From Leucobacter sp. (GTDB lineage Bacteria; Actinomycetota; Actinomycetes; Actinomycetales; Microbacteriaceae): a stretch of 9,689 nt of DNA. Position 1 is the stretch's first letter; the number at the start of each line of letters is the position of its first letter. Under the pieces are notes generated by a model. The model was not told the DNA's origin. It saw nothing but the letters and a program-made list of their open reading frames with translations, and ran no database searches. Positions 1 to 6,728 of this stretch are shown piece by piece. The stretch covers positions 1 through 9,689 of the forward strand of contig JAAZHL010000158.1 of the NCBI GenBank assembly GCA_012510755.1. The letters are read 5' to 3'. Made by a program: the position numbers and the translations under genes.

Positions 1-1
1 C

Positions 2-646
2 GCTGGTGCTGAGCGTCGGCAAGTGTTGCACGAAGTCACAATGACGGTCTACGCTGGCGAGACAGTGGGGCTTGTTGGTGACAGTGGATCGGGCAAAACC
101 ACCCTATTGCGGGCCGCGCTTGGCCTGCACCGGCCAGACAGCGGCCAGGTATGTATTGACGGGGTTGATCGGTATGCCGCGAATCGCGAGACTCGCCGGG
201 AGCTGAGCCGACGGGTGGCGCTCGTGCCACAAGACCCGCTCGATTCGTTTGCGCCCGGCGCAACTGCGGCGGCGACTTTGGTGGACGCATTACGTGCCGC
301 GGGGGTGCCACGCCGGTTGCGCCGCACCGAGGCGATGCAGTTGGCCACTGAGGTGGGGCTGGGTTCACCCGAGCTGCTTGAGCGGCCAGCAGCAACCTTG
401 TCAGGTGGGCAACGTCAGCGGTTGGCAATCGCGCGGGCGCTGGCGCGTTCACCCGAGTTGTTGTTGCTCGATGAGCCGGTTTCTGCGCTCGATCTGACAG
501 TGCAAGAGAGAGTGCTCGAGTTGCTACACGAGGTGCAGGTGCGCCGGGGCACGTCGTTCTTGCTGGTGTCGCACGATGCAGACGTGATCGCGTACATGAG
601 CGATAGGGTGTTGACCCTAGAGGCTGGCAGTGTCACCACGTCGTAG
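2..646 (+). CDS. Oligopeptide/dipeptide-type ABC transporter ATP-binding protein, 5' end missing
   Basis: The frame is open from base 2, so the gene starts before the window and 214 C-terminal residues are seen. It is the cytoplasmic ATPase that powers substrate import through a membrane permease pair. Visible motifs, in order, are a Walker A loop (GDSGSGKTT, near base 77), a Q-loop (VPQDPLDSF, near 227), the ABC signature (LSGGQRQRLAIARAL, near 401), a Walker B with D-loop (LLLLDEPVSALD, near 458) and the switch histidine (VSHD, near 572). The sequence after the Q-loop and the SALDLTVQ stretch are typical of the DppF/OppF/GsiA family of peptide importers, though nickel importers share them. 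The C-terminal zinc/peptide-type extension of many DppD/DppF proteins is absent: the protein stops about 23 residues after the switch histidine. It is probably the last gene of its operon, because orn follows with its own likely promoter. The substrate cannot be read from the ATPase. Confidence 0.9.
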   Translation, partial: AGAERRQVLHEVTMTVYAGETVGLVGDSGSGKTTLLRAALGLHRPDSGQVCIDGVDRYAANRETRRELSRRVALVPQDPLDSFAPGATAAATLVDALRAAGVPRRLRRTEAMQLATEVGLGSPELLERPAATLSGGQRQRLAIARALARSPELLLLDEPVSALDLTVQERVLELLHEVQVRRGTSFLLVSHDADVIAYMSDRVLTLEAGSVTTS

Positions 647-696
647 TGCGTCGCAACCGGGTAGGGGCAAGGCCCGGGTCGTGCGGCGGATCCAAG

Positions 697-702
697 TAGA
701 CT
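697..702 (+). promoter_or_regulatory. Possible -10 box for orn (TAGACT)
   Basis: TAGACT fits the TANNNT -10 pattern common in actinobacteria and lies 31 bases before the chosen orn start. No convincing -35 element is seen at the usual distance. It supports separate transcription of orn from the preceding ABC gene, but rests on one short match. Confidence 0.3.
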
Positions 703-733
703 AATGAGGTTTGCAGAGGCAAGAAGGAGAGCC

Positions 734-1372
734 ATGTCGAATGCACCAGCCGCACAACTCGTCTGGATCGATTGCGAGATGACCGGGCTCGATGTCGACC
801 GAGATGGGATCTGTGAGATTGCCGTCATCGTAACTGACTTTGAACTCACTCCCCTGCACTCTGGCTTCGAGCTAGTGATCAACCCGGGTGAAAGCGCGCT
901 CGAGAACATGGGCGATTTTGTGCGCGAGATGCACGAAACGTCAGGGCTGTTGCCTCGCATCGCAGATGGGGTCACTGTCGCCGAGGCAGAACGTCAGGTG
1001 ATTGCCTACCTGAAGCAGCATGTGACTGCGGGCAAGCGCCCGATTGTTGCCGGGAACACGATTGGTATGGACCGTCGCTTTATCGCGAAATACATGCCAA
1101 ACCTCGAAGAGCTGTTGCATTACCGCAGCGTCGACGTGTCTACCATCAAAGAGCTGTCGCGGCAGTGGTATCCGGCGGTTTTCTACGGGTCACCCGAGAA
1201 ACGCGGCGGTCACCGCGCGCTCGCCGATATTGCCGAGTCGATTCAAGAGCTTGCCTATTTTCGTCGCGCGGTGCTCGTGGCTGGCGCTGGACCCGACAAG
1301 TCGGCGTCAGAAGCTATTGCCGCCGAGGTGGCGTCTGTGTATGCCCCGCTGATCGATCAGCCTGCCGAATGA
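734..1372 (+). CDS. orn: Oligoribonuclease (3'-to-5' exonuclease of short RNA oligomers)
   Basis: Orn degrades RNA fragments of about two to five nucleotides, including the linear dinucleotide pGpG from cyclic di-GMP breakdown, to mononucleotides in the cytoplasm. The 212-residue product has the DEDDh exonuclease set: D13 and E15 in WIDCEMTGLD, D113 in NTIGMDRRF, and H160 and D165 in GGHRALADI. The SRQWYP motif near residue 142 is also typical of Orn. I chose the ATG at 734, not the in-frame ATG at 704, because a strong ribosome site (AAGAAGGAG, bases 721-729) sits just before it and the protein then begins close to the family's usual start. It is about 30 residues longer than E. coli Orn; the acidic, alanine-rich C-terminal tail is a feature of actinobacterial versions. 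Only 10 bases separate its stop codon from that of the convergent cupin gene. Confidence 0.96.
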   Translation: MSNAPAAQLVWIDCEMTGLDVDRDGICEIAVIVTDFELTPLHSGFELVINPGESALENMGDFVREMHETSGLLPRIADGVTVAEAERQVIAYLKQHVTAGKRPIVAGNTIGMDRRFIAKYMPNLEELLHYRSVDVSTIKELSRQWYPAVFYGSPEKRGGHRALADIAESIQELAYFRRAVLVAGAGPDKSASEAIAAEVASVYAPLIDQPAE

Positions 1373-1382
1373 GCCTGTCGAA

Positions 1383-1727
1383 CTAGTCTGTGTGACGTTC
1401 GCGCACTGAAACGGTCAGCAAGAAAGCCGCATCTTCAAGCGTGTCGACGGCGTGCACTTCGTCGGGAATCGTCATGTGTTGCCCCTCGCTGAGGCGCCAG
1501 CTCTCGTCTGCCGTGCGCAGCACAATCGTGCCGATCAGCACCTGCAGGGTTGCTTCGCCGGGGCTCTCGTGCTCTGACAACCCTGCGCCGGCCTTCAGCC
1601 CAAGCAGAGTTTGCCGCAGGCGATGCTCGCGCCCGCCGTAAATGGTGACCGCGCTGCGGCCACTTGATGCGTTGCGGGCCTCGTCAAGCTTCTCTGCTGC
1701 GAGTGCCCTGAGTGAGAGCGGTTGCAT
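1383..1727 (-). CDS. Small single-domain cupin protein
   Basis: This 114-residue protein is a single beta-barrel cupin. The first cupin motif is seen as LSEHESPGEATLQVLIG, with the fold's HxxPGxxxLQVLxG pattern, and the second as IPDEVHAV, with one histidine. The usual HxH pair of motif 1 is reduced to one histidine followed by Glu, so metal binding may be altered or absent. Similar small cupins are common in actinobacteria and mostly have no assigned reaction; some are thought to bind a metal or small ligand. I prefer the ATG at 1727, preceded by GGTGAG, to the in-frame ATG at 1745, which has no purine-rich site before it. The gene converges on orn and is divergent from the HEAT-repeat gene. 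Substrate and role are unknown. Confidence 0.8.
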   Translation of the reverse strand: MQPLSLRALAAEKLDEARNASSGRSAVTIYGGREHRLRQTLLGLKAGAGLSEHESPGEATLQVLIGTIVLRTADESWRLSEGQHMTIPDEVHAVDTLEDAAFLLTVSVRERHTD

Positions 1728-1758
1728 GTGCTCACCGTACCTCATATGGGGCCGGGGT

Positions 1759-1792
1759 CATATCCCTGATATTCCTTCACACGAACATATCC
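1759..1792. repeat. Pair of CATATCC direct repeats in the divergent promoter region
   Basis: The 106 bases between the divergent cupin and HEAT-repeat starts contain CATATCC at 1759-1765 and again at 1786-1792, with a related ATATTCC at 1770-1776 between them. The first and last copies start 27 bases apart. This could be a shared operator for the two divergent genes, or chance in a locally AT-rich promoter. No clear -35/-10 pair stands out. Confidence 0.25.
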
Positions 1793-1833
1793 TTTGGTTT
1801 GACGGGTTAACGGAGTCCTGGGAAGGTTGCCAT

Positions 1834-2448
1834 ATGCCTTCCTCCGCCGCACGTCTCGCTGACTTGCTTGCACAAACGGAAGCTTCCGCGCGCCTCCAAG
1901 CCGCCATGGCTGCCGGAACCCATCCCGACGACAACTACTTGGAGCCTTTGGTGGCACGGTGTGCTGTCGAGCCTGATTTCTCGGTGCGAGAAATGTTGAC
2001 GTGGGCGCTCACTCGGCTTTCACACGGGCTGGTACTCGACCGGGTTATCGTTGAACTCGATTCGCCCATTGATCAGGCGCGCTCTCAAGCGCTGCACACA
2101 CTCTCGAAGCTTCGAGACGCTCGCGCTTGGCCGGCGATCACTAGAAAGCATCTTCACGATGCGAATGATGAGGTTGCGCGCACCGCGTGGCGAACAGCAG
2201 TTGGCCTGGCACCTGAATCGGAGCACGCGGCACTCGCCCAAGAACTGAGGCGTGAGCTTGGGCGAGGTGATTTCGAGATTCAGCGCAGCCTTGCCCGGGC
2301 TTTCGTGGAACTCGGCACATCTGGCGAAGTTGCTGCACAAGCCGCGCTCGTCGATGGCAACCCGACGGTACGTGCGCATGCGGCTGCGATCCTTCGACTC
2401 ATCCACGACCCCGAGTCCACCTTCTACCTCGATACCAACGATGCTTGA
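1834..2448 (+). CDS. HEAT-repeat (PBS lyase-like) protein
   Basis: The 204-residue product is a soluble, all-helical protein with repeated helix pairs of HEAT type. Repeat-like units are seen near residues 38-64 (YLEPLVARCAVEPDFSVREM), 82-107 (ARSQALHTLSKLRDARAWP), 110-125, 147-165 (EIQRSLARAFVELG) and 175-190 (NPTVRAHAAAILRLI). The A-[LW]-x-L-[AG] positions and the R/D at helix turns are typical. HEAT proteins usually act as scaffolds that bind other proteins, or as lyase-like bilin enzymes; nothing here indicates catalysis. The frame is open further upstream, but the ATG at 1834 is preferred because GGGAAGG (1819-1825) lies at good spacing before it and the residues encoded upstream are not protein-like. 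Proteins of this type are widespread in actinobacteria as conserved hypotheticals. Partner and function are unknown. Confidence 0.8.
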   Translation: MPSSAARLADLLAQTEASARLQAAMAAGTHPDDNYLEPLVARCAVEPDFSVREMLTWALTRLSHGLVLDRVIVELDSPIDQARSQALHTLSKLRDARAWPAITRKHLHDANDEVARTAWRTAVGLAPESEHAALAQELRRELGRGDFEIQRSLARAFVELGTSGEVAAQAALVDGNPTVRAHAAAILRLIHDPESTFYLDTNDA

Positions 2449-2682
2449 GGATCGATAGCTGGAGAGCTGGCTTGCTCACTACGGTACTTCAGCTAAACGA
2501 TAAAGCTCAGACGACCAACCTGCGCGCCACACCAAATTTACTCCTATTTCCTCACAGTCCTTCAGTTACGTTAAATGCCCTGCGCCTCGAACTCGTACAG
2601 TGCACGGCTTGCTTCAATTCACAGCAAAGAACTGGTGTCACGCAGTCAGTCTGGGCACCGCATTTCAGGCAGCTCAGAGACC

Positions 2683-2688
2683 TATGAT
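2683..2688 (+). promoter_or_regulatory. Strong -10 box (TATGAT) suggesting a leaderless transcript
   Basis: TATGAT, one base off the TATAAT consensus, ends six bases before the ATG at 2695. A start of transcription at the usual distance would fall on the A of the start codon, giving an mRNA without a leader. No good Shine-Dalgarno site precedes this ATG (GATGGG is poor), which fits leaderless translation, a common mode in actinobacteria. There is no clear -35 box. The rest of the gap after the HEAT gene (2449-2682) is AT-richer, and I see no gene in it. Confidence 0.5.
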
Positions 2689-2694
2689 GGGTTC

Positions 2695-4179
2695 ATGAGT
2701 TCAGATGAGAGCCAGCGCGTTCTGACGACTGCACCCGATGAGGTGTTTCCCCCGACCCAGCGATTTCTCTCCACAGAAGAGGCGTTTCAAGCGGTCATGA
2801 AGCGTGACTTTCCAGAATTTACCGTTGACGATTACGCTACAGAAAAGGCTGCGGCAGAAGGAATTACACGCGAGACTTTGGCCGCGAAACTTTGGTCTAG
2901 TGCTCAGGCTTTTCCTTCTCGACTCGACCTGACTGGCGACGGCAAGATTGGACTCGACGATGCTGGTCTGGCTGCAAAGCAAGCAGCACAAAGCGCCAAA
3001 GGAGCCTGGGACAAGGTCACGGATATTGACCGAGAAGATATTGCAGAGGCTGTAGGTGAGGCCAAAAATGCAGTAGTTGAAACCCGCAAGAAGATAACAA
3101 GTTTCGACTATCTCGGCGCAATTAGCAGTACAGCAAAAAGAATCAAAGGTTCAGTTCGCGAAGTTGATGCTGATGTGTTTCGCAGGAGCGGAAAGACCCT
3201 GACAAAATTGGGTAAGACTGCTTCGGGAGTGCAGGGGCTCCAAGATCGTCAAGAAGCGGTTGAACTCAAACGAATTGCTGAGGAATACGCTGAAGCCGCC
3301 GAAGCGCTTACCGAAGAACGTCGGAATCAGTTGTACGAGACCATTGAAGAATTTGGTGCGTTACGCCTCGAATCGCTAAATGAGACACTGGGCTGGTTTC
3401 TGCAGCTCTTACGTGCGCTCAATCAACAGAATCGAGTGAAAGAATATGAGCTCCTTGACGCGCTCGGAATCGACACCCAAGCCCTCGACTCAATGGCCTC
3501 TCTTGATATGTCAGTCAGTCAAAGCTTACGAACAACCGCAACTACAGGTGTATTAGGAGTAGCCGCGGTTCTCGGAACCCCAGCAATTGTCACTGGTACA
3601 GTCGCGACGCTAGCGACGGCTTCAACGGGCACAGCCATCTCGACGCTTTCAGGCGCAGCTGCCTCAAATGCAGTACTTGCTTGGCTCGGCGGCGGAAGTT
3701 TGGCGGCGGGCGGCGGCGGCATGGCGGCCGGAGCCGTCGTGCTGACTGGAATCACTGTGGGCGCGACCGCAGGCGTGACGATCCTGGCCGCCGGCATCCT
3801 CATTTCAACTCATTACGCAATGAAACTCACCGAAGCTAAGACCTACCAGAAAGAAACAGCGTTAGCTGTCGCCAGCTTAGAGAATGCTTGGGTCGTAATG
3901 GACGGGATCGCGGCCCGCGTCGATGAGCTAAGCATGGTTACGAAAGAGTTGCGCGGCCGACTTCTGCCGCTTCTCTCGGAGATGGAAAAACTCGTTCCGA
4001 CTTTCGACGCTGCAAATGTAGAACATGCAACACTATTCAATCAGTGCGGCCTTCTCGTCAAGACGATGGTAGAGCTCGCTCAAGTTCCTCTGTTCGGTGA
4101 TGATGGAGAGCTCACGAACGAAAGCGTAACCATCAGCACGAGCGTTCGAAGAGTTCTCAACACGGAGATTCAACAATGA
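2695..4179 (+). CDS. Glycine-zipper membrane protein with EF-hand-like loop, unknown function
   Basis: I do not recognise a named family. The 494-residue product has a polar N-terminus, then an EF-hand-like loop (DLTGDGKIGLDD, residues 78-89) with acidic or polar side chains at calcium-ligand positions 1, 3, 5 and 12. Next come long charged helices likely to form a coiled coil (about 185-265), and a hydrophobic glycine- and alanine-rich region (about 285-371) with stretches such as AWLGGGSLAAGGGGMAAGAV, wholly in glycine-zipper style. A second helical, amphipathic part follows (about 375-440), then a polar tail. There is no signal peptide, so it is probably cytoplasmic or inserts from the inside. 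The layout of helix, membrane hairpin, helix recalls alpha-helical pore formers or membrane-remodelling proteins; this is inference. The ATG at 2695 is chosen from the adjacent -10 box; the 40 codons upstream are not protein-like. Base composition is lower in G+C than the flanking genes (27 of 60 in 3061-3120). The stop overlaps the next gene by four bases (ATGA). Confidence 0.75.
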   Translation: MSSDESQRVLTTAPDEVFPPTQRFLSTEEAFQAVMKRDFPEFTVDDYATEKAAAEGITRETLAAKLWSSAQAFPSRLDLTGDGKIGLDDAGLAAKQAAQSAKGAWDKVTDIDREDIAEAVGEAKNAVVETRKKITSFDYLGAISSTAKRIKGSVREVDADVFRRSGKTLTKLGKTASGVQGLQDRQEAVELKRIAEEYAEAAEALTEERRNQLYETIEEFGALRLESLNETLGWFLQLLRALNQQNRVKEYELLDALGIDTQALDSMASLDMSVSQSLRTTATTGVLGVAAVLGTPAIVTGTVATLATASTGTAISTLSGAAASNAVLAWLGGGSLAAGGGGMAAGAVVLTGITVGATAGVTILAAGILISTHYAMKLTEAKTYQKETALAVASLENAWVVMDGIAARVDELSMVTKELRGRLLPLLSEMEKLVPTFDAANVEHATLFNQCGLLVKTMVELAQVPLFGDDGELTNESVTISTSVRRVLNTEIQQ

Positions 4180-4847
4180 ATGTCGATTTCAAGCAAGTAA
4201 TTTCAGTTCTGTACGAGCAGTTTGGCGATCAAAGCATCGCTTGGGCTCAGCAAAAATTCGTGAGTTACCTCGACAGCCGATCCGAAAATTACCAAGAAAC
4301 TGCAGAGGATGCGTCGGTCCAGTCCGAGTCTGACGGCGCGCAGCCTAACGAAGCGCCTGAAGCATCTCGACTCGATACCAGTGCCCAACATGACGATTCT
4401 GAGTTTCGAGACGGCAGCGCATTCGCTTCAGGTGTAGGTCAAACGATCCAGAACCTGGTATCAGACACGATTGAGTCCCCAACGCAAGTGGTCGAAGCCG
4501 TGATGAGCTTGGTGGTCATGGCAGGCGAAGTTCGCAAATTTGAAGAAGTCCAGGTCACGAAGCGAGTCGGCATTGCCGCAGAACGTGATCTTGCGATTGC
4601 CCAGATCAAAGCTCAGCAGGAGTTATTGAAAGATTATCTGGAACGATCGTTTGATGAACGAGCCCACAACTTCGGCAAACTTTTTGCCATCGTAGATGAT
4701 GCTCTAGACACACACAATATGACGGCCTTGGCATTAGGACTCGAATCAGTCGTGCAGTTGGCGACTTCATCTCCGTTCAAAGATCTGCGCACCGTCGAGG
4801 AAACCGCCGCGGCACTGTCCAACCCAGACCACGAATGGGACTTTTAA
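4176..4847 (+). CDS. Helical partner protein of the glycine-zipper cassette, unknown function
   Basis: The start ATG overlaps the stop of the preceding gene (ATGA), so the two are translationally coupled and probably made in fixed ratio. The 223-residue product has three visible parts: an N-terminal helix (about 1-35), an acidic, Ser/Glu/Asp-rich linker (about 36-82) likely to be disordered, and a helical C-terminal half. That half contains AERDLAIAQIKAQQELLKD, ERSFDERAHNFGKLF and the ending SSPFKDL...NPDHEWDF. The densely charged coiled-coil followed by SPFKDL and a final HEW-acidic-aromatic end looks strongly constrained, and I recall similar endings in unnamed bacterial proteins, though I cannot verify this here. 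No transmembrane segment, signal peptide or catalytic motif is seen. A role as regulator, chaperone or soluble subunit of the membrane protein is inferred from the coupling alone. Confidence 0.75.
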   Translation: MNVDFKQVISVLYEQFGDQSIAWAQQKFVSYLDSRSENYQETAEDASVQSESDGAQPNEAPEASRLDTSAQHDDSEFRDGSAFASGVGQTIQNLVSDTIESPTQVVEAVMSLVVMAGEVRKFEEVQVTKRVGIAAERDLAIAQIKAQQELLKDYLERSFDERAHNFGKLFAIVDDALDTHNMTALALGLESVVQLATSSPFKDLRTVEETAAALSNPDHEWDF

Positions 4848-4917
4848 GGCTGCCCCGTTACCCGCGAAGGTGAACACGCCTCCAAAACGGATAGGGAAGG
4901 CGAGATCGCTGTCGTTC

Positions 4918-5070
4918 TCAACGTCGTACTGCACTATGAGCGGCCTCTGCGGATGCACGATCGCTGGTCTCCCACTGCCACCGCACTCCTGAGACATCAC
5001 ACCAGCGAATCCGGAACCTAATTCCCGTCCGGCGGGTACATCTGGGTATCTGCAGTGCGGTATCGCACAT
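4918..5070 (-). CDS. Possible 50-residue protein downstream of the nuclease gene
   Basis: A short frame begins with ATG at 5070, preceded by AAAGGA nine bases upstream, and ends at 4918. It lies 38 bases beyond the stop of the nuclease gene on the same strand. The translation is basic and Trp/Arg-rich, with GIRFRIRWCDVSGVRWQWE followed by TSDRASAEAAHSAVRR. This layout of beta hairpin then alanine-rich helix resembles the N-terminal arm-binding domain of tyrosine integrases, so it may be a cut-off fragment. An overlapping alternative frame on the same strand (4767-5000) runs into the 3' end of the partner gene and is less likely. The gene could equally be a chance frame. Confidence 0.25.
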   Translation of the reverse strand: MCDTALQIPRCTRRTGIRFRIRWCDVSGVRWQWETSDRASAEAAHSAVRR

Positions 5071-5071
5071 T

Positions 5072-5105
5072 CAACCAGTTCCTTTGCAGCCCATTGGACT
5101 GGTTG
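5072..5105. repeat. Inverted repeat (8-bp arms) after the nuclease gene
   Basis: CAACCAGT at 5072-5079 is matched exactly by its reverse complement ACTGGTTG at 5098-5105, with an 18-base loop; the stem can extend by two GC pairs past a bulge. It sits three bases beyond the nuclease stop codon, at the place of a terminator for that gene, but no T-run follows on either strand. It could be a factor-assisted terminator, an mRNA-stabilising hairpin or a protein site. The loop holds the ribosome site of the possible 50-residue frame. Confidence 0.4.
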
Positions 5106-5108
5106 ACG

Positions 5109-6200
5109 TCAGTCCTCCAGCCCGAATGCTTCGCTCACCTGCTCGATAGTGAACTGCTGGCGGAGCTTTGCTGCAGTGTTCTGGTTTGCAAACATACCAT
5201 TCTTCCAAAACGCCTGCTCGCGCGGAACAGCGTGAATCCACTCAACGGGAACAACCCATTCGACGGAGTCGTCCGAATCGTCACCTTCATGGCGATAAGT
5301 GCCTTGGAGTTCAAGCTCCCGAAGCGGTGTTGCAGCGCCACCGACGTTGACTATTGTCTGATCAAATCGCTGAGCTTCGCCCGTCACCCTACCCACACCG
5401 ACATACCCCGCTTTGGGGATATGAACAAACACTCGTGCCCCGACAGGCAAGTTCTTGAGAGTCCGAGAGCACCACTTCGCTCCACCGCCTGAGACGAAAC
5501 CATACTCTCTGCCGTCTGCCCACTGTCGAGTTCCACTGTCTTCACCGAAGGAAACATACCAATCAGTACCGTTCCACGGCTCACGGGTCTTCGTCTGGCG
5601 AGAACCCGATGCAGTCGAGATTGCGCCCAGTCCCTCGTGTTCTACAAGCCAGGTTCGGGCAAGATATGAGGCCCCGTTGTCAATGAAGTGACGAAAGAAG
5701 ACCACGTTGATTGGAACACCGAAGCCCTCATTGACGAATCGAACGATCCGCTCCGTTGCTGCATCGACGCTAGCAGCAACAATAGTGAAGGTTTGCGAGG
5801 CGTTCACTTCTTCGGGAAGCGTCTCATTGAAACACTCTGCAAACTCCTCTTCAAGAGCCGCGCCTGGTCGGTAGTGTTCGAAGATCGCTTGAATATCTGC
5901 TCGGCCTAGTGTGGATACCCAGGATCCATAATCAAGGGTCTGAGCAGTGACATCGCGGGGAGTCTTATCGCGCTTGAGCTCGATAACATGCACTGCAGCT
6001 GTCTCATCGAGCGCAAGGAGATCGATGTAGCCGCCGAAAGCTGTGGGCACCTGCCGTCCAATGATCAGAAGAGGCTCACCTAACATTGTGGGATCTGACT
6101 CTATGTACGTTTCGAGCTGAGATTCCAGCCCAACAGAGGTTGGACTGATTCGACTGAGCTTGTCACCGTCAGCTCGCCATAGACCCATTTCAACTGGCAT
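5109..6200 (-). CDS. NucS-like PD-(D/E)XK nuclease with C-terminal EVE/PUA-like domain
   Basis: The 363-residue product starts with a DUF91/NucS-type nuclease fold. E27 lies in GLESQLETYI, D60 in GGYIDLLALD, E74 and K76 in VHVIELKRDKT, and Q87 in TAQTLDYGSW. Together these give the PD-(D/E)XK plus glutamine active-site set. A middle part (about 110-190) completes the domain. The C-terminal half (about 212-345; WYVSFGE, REYGFVSGGG, LPVGARVFVHIPKAGYVGVG) has the WYV...G...GYVGVG look of EVE/PUA-like domains, some of which read modified bases in DNA or RNA. That would suit a modification-dependent restriction enzyme, but the reader assignment is less sure than the nuclease. True NucS mismatch endonucleases lack this C-terminal domain and have their own N-terminal dimer domain, so this is not the mismatch-repair enzyme. 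The ATG at 6200 is chosen because AGGGAG precedes it at eight bases; an in-frame ATG at 6254 lacks such a site. The gene converges on the glycine-zipper cassette. Confidence 0.8.
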   Translation of the reverse strand: MPVEMGLWRADGDKLSRISPTSVGLESQLETYIESDPTMLGEPLLIIGRQVPTAFGGYIDLLALDETAAVHVIELKRDKTPRDVTAQTLDYGSWVSTLGRADIQAIFEHYRPGAALEEEFAECFNETLPEEVNASQTFTIVAASVDAATERIVRFVNEGFGVPINVVFFRHFIDNGASYLARTWLVEHEGLGAISTASGSRQTKTREPWNGTDWYVSFGEDSGTRQWADGREYGFVSGGGAKWCSRTLKNLPVGARVFVHIPKAGYVGVGRVTGEAQRFDQTIVNVGGAATPLRELELQGTYRHEGDDSDDSVEWVVPVEWIHAVPREQAFWKNGMFANQNTAAKLRQQFTIEQVSEAFGLED

Positions 6201-6268
6201 CGTTAAGTCTCCCTGCCTGTGCCCTGCAACTGCTGAGTTTACCGGGCATCGCACCGGGTCGATTCACC

Positions 6269-6301
6269 ATTATCTAGTCGGCATGGAGATTGTGTAACCA
6301 A
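6269..6301 (-). promoter_or_regulatory. Likely promoter of the nuclease gene
   Basis: On the minus strand GATAAT (6269-6274, within TAGATAAT) is a near-consensus -10 box. TTACAC (6292-6297) lies 17 bases upstream of it and TTGGTT (6296-6301) slightly further, so the -35 element is weak or ambiguous. Transcription would begin near 6262, leaving a leader of about 60 bases before the ATG at 6200. Confidence 0.4.
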
Positions 6302-6690
6302 ATGAGACTTTCTGGGCATGTCCTTGACCTGAGCTCCAGCAGGCACAAATGGACGATATCGAAGGTGGTCGGCGCGAGGGTTCACTCAGCAACGACCGTG
6401 CGCCTGCGCCACCATTGAAAGGATCACATGCCGCACCTGGATCTCGCACCCCGCCAGATGCCCCCGGCACCGCTCTCAGGGATCCTAAGTGCGCGGCTGC
6501 TGGACCATCACCGACGGCGCTCTGTAGGGCGTGTGCACCTTCCACGCGACCTGGAACTGGGCGCAGCGATCCTCGTCCTGCTTCCACGGCTTCGACAACG
6601 TCTGGCTACGACAATCGACCAAACGCCTCACACCAAAATCTCGTAAGGTCGCCGTCGGGATGCTGCCAGTCCACGAACGTGCCGCTAGTT
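6302..6690. other. Region without intact genes; possible decayed fragments on the minus strand
   Basis: No frame here has a convincing start, ribosome site and protein-like composition together; the longest plus-strand frame (6349-6711) is Pro/Ser/Ala-rich in the way of non-coding reads. Two minus-strand stretches look more protein-like but lack starts and end in stops. One ends at 6606 and, counting from about 6734, contains GRRLTSGTFVDWQHPDGDL. The other (6485-6688) contains KPWKQDEDRCAQFQVAWKV. They overlap in different frames, as expected if a frameshift had broken one older gene. I recognise no family with confidence; a transposase remnant is possible but unproven. Confidence 0.3.
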
Positions 6691-6728
6691 AGTCTGCGGC
6701 CCTCGATGTAGAGGAAGAGGACGAGGTC

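Noticed and set aside
657..677. CCGGG...CCCGG stem after the ABC gene as an intrinsic terminator
   Set aside because: Only five pairs with an 11-base loop, and no T-run follows it.
704..733. Upstream ATG at 704 as the orn start
   Set aside because: The ribosome site AAGAAGGAG lies directly before 734, and the ten extra residues do not match the family's start.
1642..1833. N-terminal extension of the HEAT-repeat protein
   Set aside because: It overlaps the cupin gene antisense and reads as non-coding; a good ribosome site supports 1834.
2584..2615. Possible tRNA 3' half (GTTCGAG-like loop on the minus strand)
   Set aside because: The flanking bases do not form a T-stem and no acceptor or anticodon arm can be built.
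2575..2694. A 40-residue N-terminal extension of the glycine-zipper protein
   Set aside because: No ribosome site before the ATG at 2575, composition is not protein-like, and a -10 box lies within it.
3519..3803. Minus-strand frame opposite the glycine-zipper region
   Set aside because: It is an Ala/Pro/Val-rich shadow of the Gly/Ala codons on the plus strand.
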